NCBI RefSeq assembly: GCF_001553405.1
Contig: NZ_KQ960952.1
Span: 153,965 to 217,964 of the forward strand
Origin: Megasphaera hutchinsoni
GTDB lineage: Bacteria; Bacillota; Negativicutes; Veillonellales; Megasphaeraceae
Length of the DNA: 64,000 nt
Direction of reading: 5' to 3'
In this document: positions 62,904 through 64,000 of the stretch, in pieces
Numbering within the stretch: position 1 is the stretch's first letter
How the letters are laid out: every line of letters begins with the position of its first letter
Notes under the pieces: generated by a model
Databases searched by the model: none
The model's input: only the letters and a program-made list of their open reading frames with translations
What the model was told of the DNA's origin: nothing
Position numbers and translations under genes: made by a program

Positions 62904-64000
62904 ATGCAACACATGGAATTATTAGCACCAGCAGGAAATATGGATAAGTTAAAGGCAGCATTTTTATATGGTGCTGATGCCGTCTATTTAGGGGGAAAAT
63001 CATTTGGGTTACGTGCATTTAGTGATAATTTTTCTCCTGAGGAAATGAAAGAGGCAATTTTTTATGCCCATAAACTTGGGAAAAAAGTGTACGTAACCGT
63101 TAATATTTTCCCTAAACATGAGGATTTACCTGCATTGCCCTCATATTTAAAACAACTATATGAATTTCACGCAGATGCAGTTTTGGTGGCTGATCCAGGA
63201 ATTTTTGGTATAGTTAGAGAAGTTGTTCCTAATTTACCTGTACATATTTCCACACAAGCGAATACAACTAATTGGGCGGCTGTTAAGTTTTGGCATGATC
63301 AAGGGGCTTCACGCGTCGTAATGGCGCGAGAAGTGAGTTTACATGATATTCATGAAATCCATGATCGTGTGCCCGTTGAACTTGAAGGATTTGTACATGG
63401 GGCTATGTGTATTTCGTATTCAGGTAGGTGCTTATTAAGTAATTACTTTACACAAAATAGGGATTCTAATAGAGGGCAATGTGTTCAATGCTGTCGATTC
63501 AAATACAATATTGTTGAAGAAACGAGACCCGGTGAGTATTTCCCTGTCGTGGAAGATGAACGAGGAACCTATATTTTTAATTCTAAAGATCTATGTATGT
63601 TACCGTACATCCCTGATATGTATGAAGCAGGACTTACAAGTTTAAAAATTGAAGGACGCATGAAAAGTGTACATTATGTGGCTACAGTAGTAAAAGTGTA
63701 CCGAGAAGCGATGGATGCTTATGAAAAAGATCCATCACATTTTACGATAAAACCTGAATGGGTAGAAGAATTAGAAAAGATATCACATCGGCCATATACA
63801 AGAGGTTTTGCCGTTTCACGTCCAACCGAAGCCGATCAGGTATATAGCCATTCCTCGAATACACAAACACATGAATTTATAGGCGTGGTAAAGTCATATG
63901 ATGAAGTGCAGCAAATTATTTGGATAGAGCAACGTAATCACTTCAAAGTAGGGCAAGAAGTTGAATTTTTACAACCTCATGAAAATATTGTACGCATAGA
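62904..64000 (+). CDS. trhP: U32-family peptidase TrhP, tRNA uridine 5-hydroxylation (partial)
   Basis: The gene is open to the window end, so it is truncated here (365 codons seen). MELLAPAGNMDKLKAAFLYG and GADAVYLGGKSFGLRA at the start and FVHGAMCISYSGRCLLSNYF (about 165-184) are the U32 peptidase signature, with cluster cysteines following (GQCVQCC). Homologues hydroxylate U34 of tRNA with prephenate as helper. It follows trmR by 45 bases, and the two likely act in sequence. ATG 62904 or 62913 may be the start. Confidence 0.93.
   Translation, partial: MQHMELLAPAGNMDKLKAAFLYGADAVYLGGKSFGLRAFSDNFSPEEMKEAIFYAHKLGKKVYVTVNIFPKHEDLPALPSYLKQLYEFHADAVLVADPGIFGIVREVVPNLPVHISTQANTTNWAAVKFWHDQGASRVVMAREVSLHDIHEIHDRVPVELEGFVHGAMCISYSGRCLLSNYFTQNRDSNRGQCVQCCRFKYNIVEETRPGEYFPVVEDERGTYIFNSKDLCMLPYIPDMYEAGLTSLKIEGRMKSVHYVATVVKVYREAMDAYEKDPSHFTIKPEWVEELEKISHRPYTRGFAVSRPTEADQVYSHSSNTQTHEFIGVVKSYDEVQQIIWIEQRNHFKVGQEVEFLQPHENIVRI

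Overview
This 64 kb window looks like an ordinary chromosomal segment of an AT-rich anaerobic Firmicute of the class Negativicutes (Veillonellaceae-like). The gene orders are Firmicute (mutS-mutL-miaA, yicC-remA-gmk-rpoZ-coaBC-priA, mltG-trmR-U32 peptidase, split-subunit pyrK-pyrD, T-tract terminators, TPP and SAM-I riboswitches). The cell envelope is diderm: an outer-membrane porin with an N-terminal SLH domain (28875-30116), a SIMPL-domain secreted protein and a family 25 glycosyltransferase. Genus is not assigned. No prophage, insertion sequence, CRISPR array or integrase was seen.

Layout. 1-1200: a flavodoxin-type reductase and small unknown ORFs. 1271-11460: a tight eight-gene RNA-modification and mismatch-repair operon (miaB, mutS, mutL, RsmJ-like methyltransferase, miaA, PLP enzyme of the aluminium-resistance family, rnmV, ksgA). 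11512-13540: two-subunit transketolase behind a leader with an internal terminator. 13606-15281: pyrK-pyrD. 15278-20982: purE-F-M-N-H-D operon behind a leader that holds a short ORF overlapping a terminator; purH encodes only the IMP cyclohydrolase half. 21064-24578: ECF transporter S component, lipoprotein, acetate kinase, HAD phosphatase. 24679-24923: three tRNAs (Arg, Gly, Pro) on the minus strand. 25064-28533: a putative metal-homeostasis operon (COG0523 GTPase, a GTPase-like/DUF318 permease fusion, DUF1980 protein, TatA). 28691-33973: SLH porin, SIMPL protein, TPP riboswitch-thiC, gltS. 34124-42672: tmcAL divergent from yicC-remA-gmk-rpoZ-coaBC, then SAM-I riboswitch-metK and priA. 42802-47870: thrC, EamA exporter, VTT-domain protein, redox C_GCAxxG_C_C protein, C69 dipeptidase. 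47919-51630 (minus strand): amino-acid permease, tRNA-Ser, metI-metN under a second SAM-I riboswitch. 51746-56276: membrane sulfatase-fold enzyme, GT25, glutaminyl-tRNA synthetase. 56416-61100: DUF4321, maf, radC, aroK-like kinase, pfkA, polar amino-acid ABC transporter. 61222-64000: mltG, trmR, and a U32 peptidase (trhP) cut by the window end.

The genes serve core metabolism: purine and pyrimidine synthesis, SAM and thiamine synthesis, tRNA modification, translation, mismatch repair and nutrient uptake. Regulation visible in the DNA is mostly transcription attenuation: three known riboswitches, plus two leaders (transketolase, purE) whose terminators match no riboswitch class I recognise. 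The most unusual items are the GTPase-permease fusion operon, the purE leader ORF/terminator overlap and the half-length PurH.
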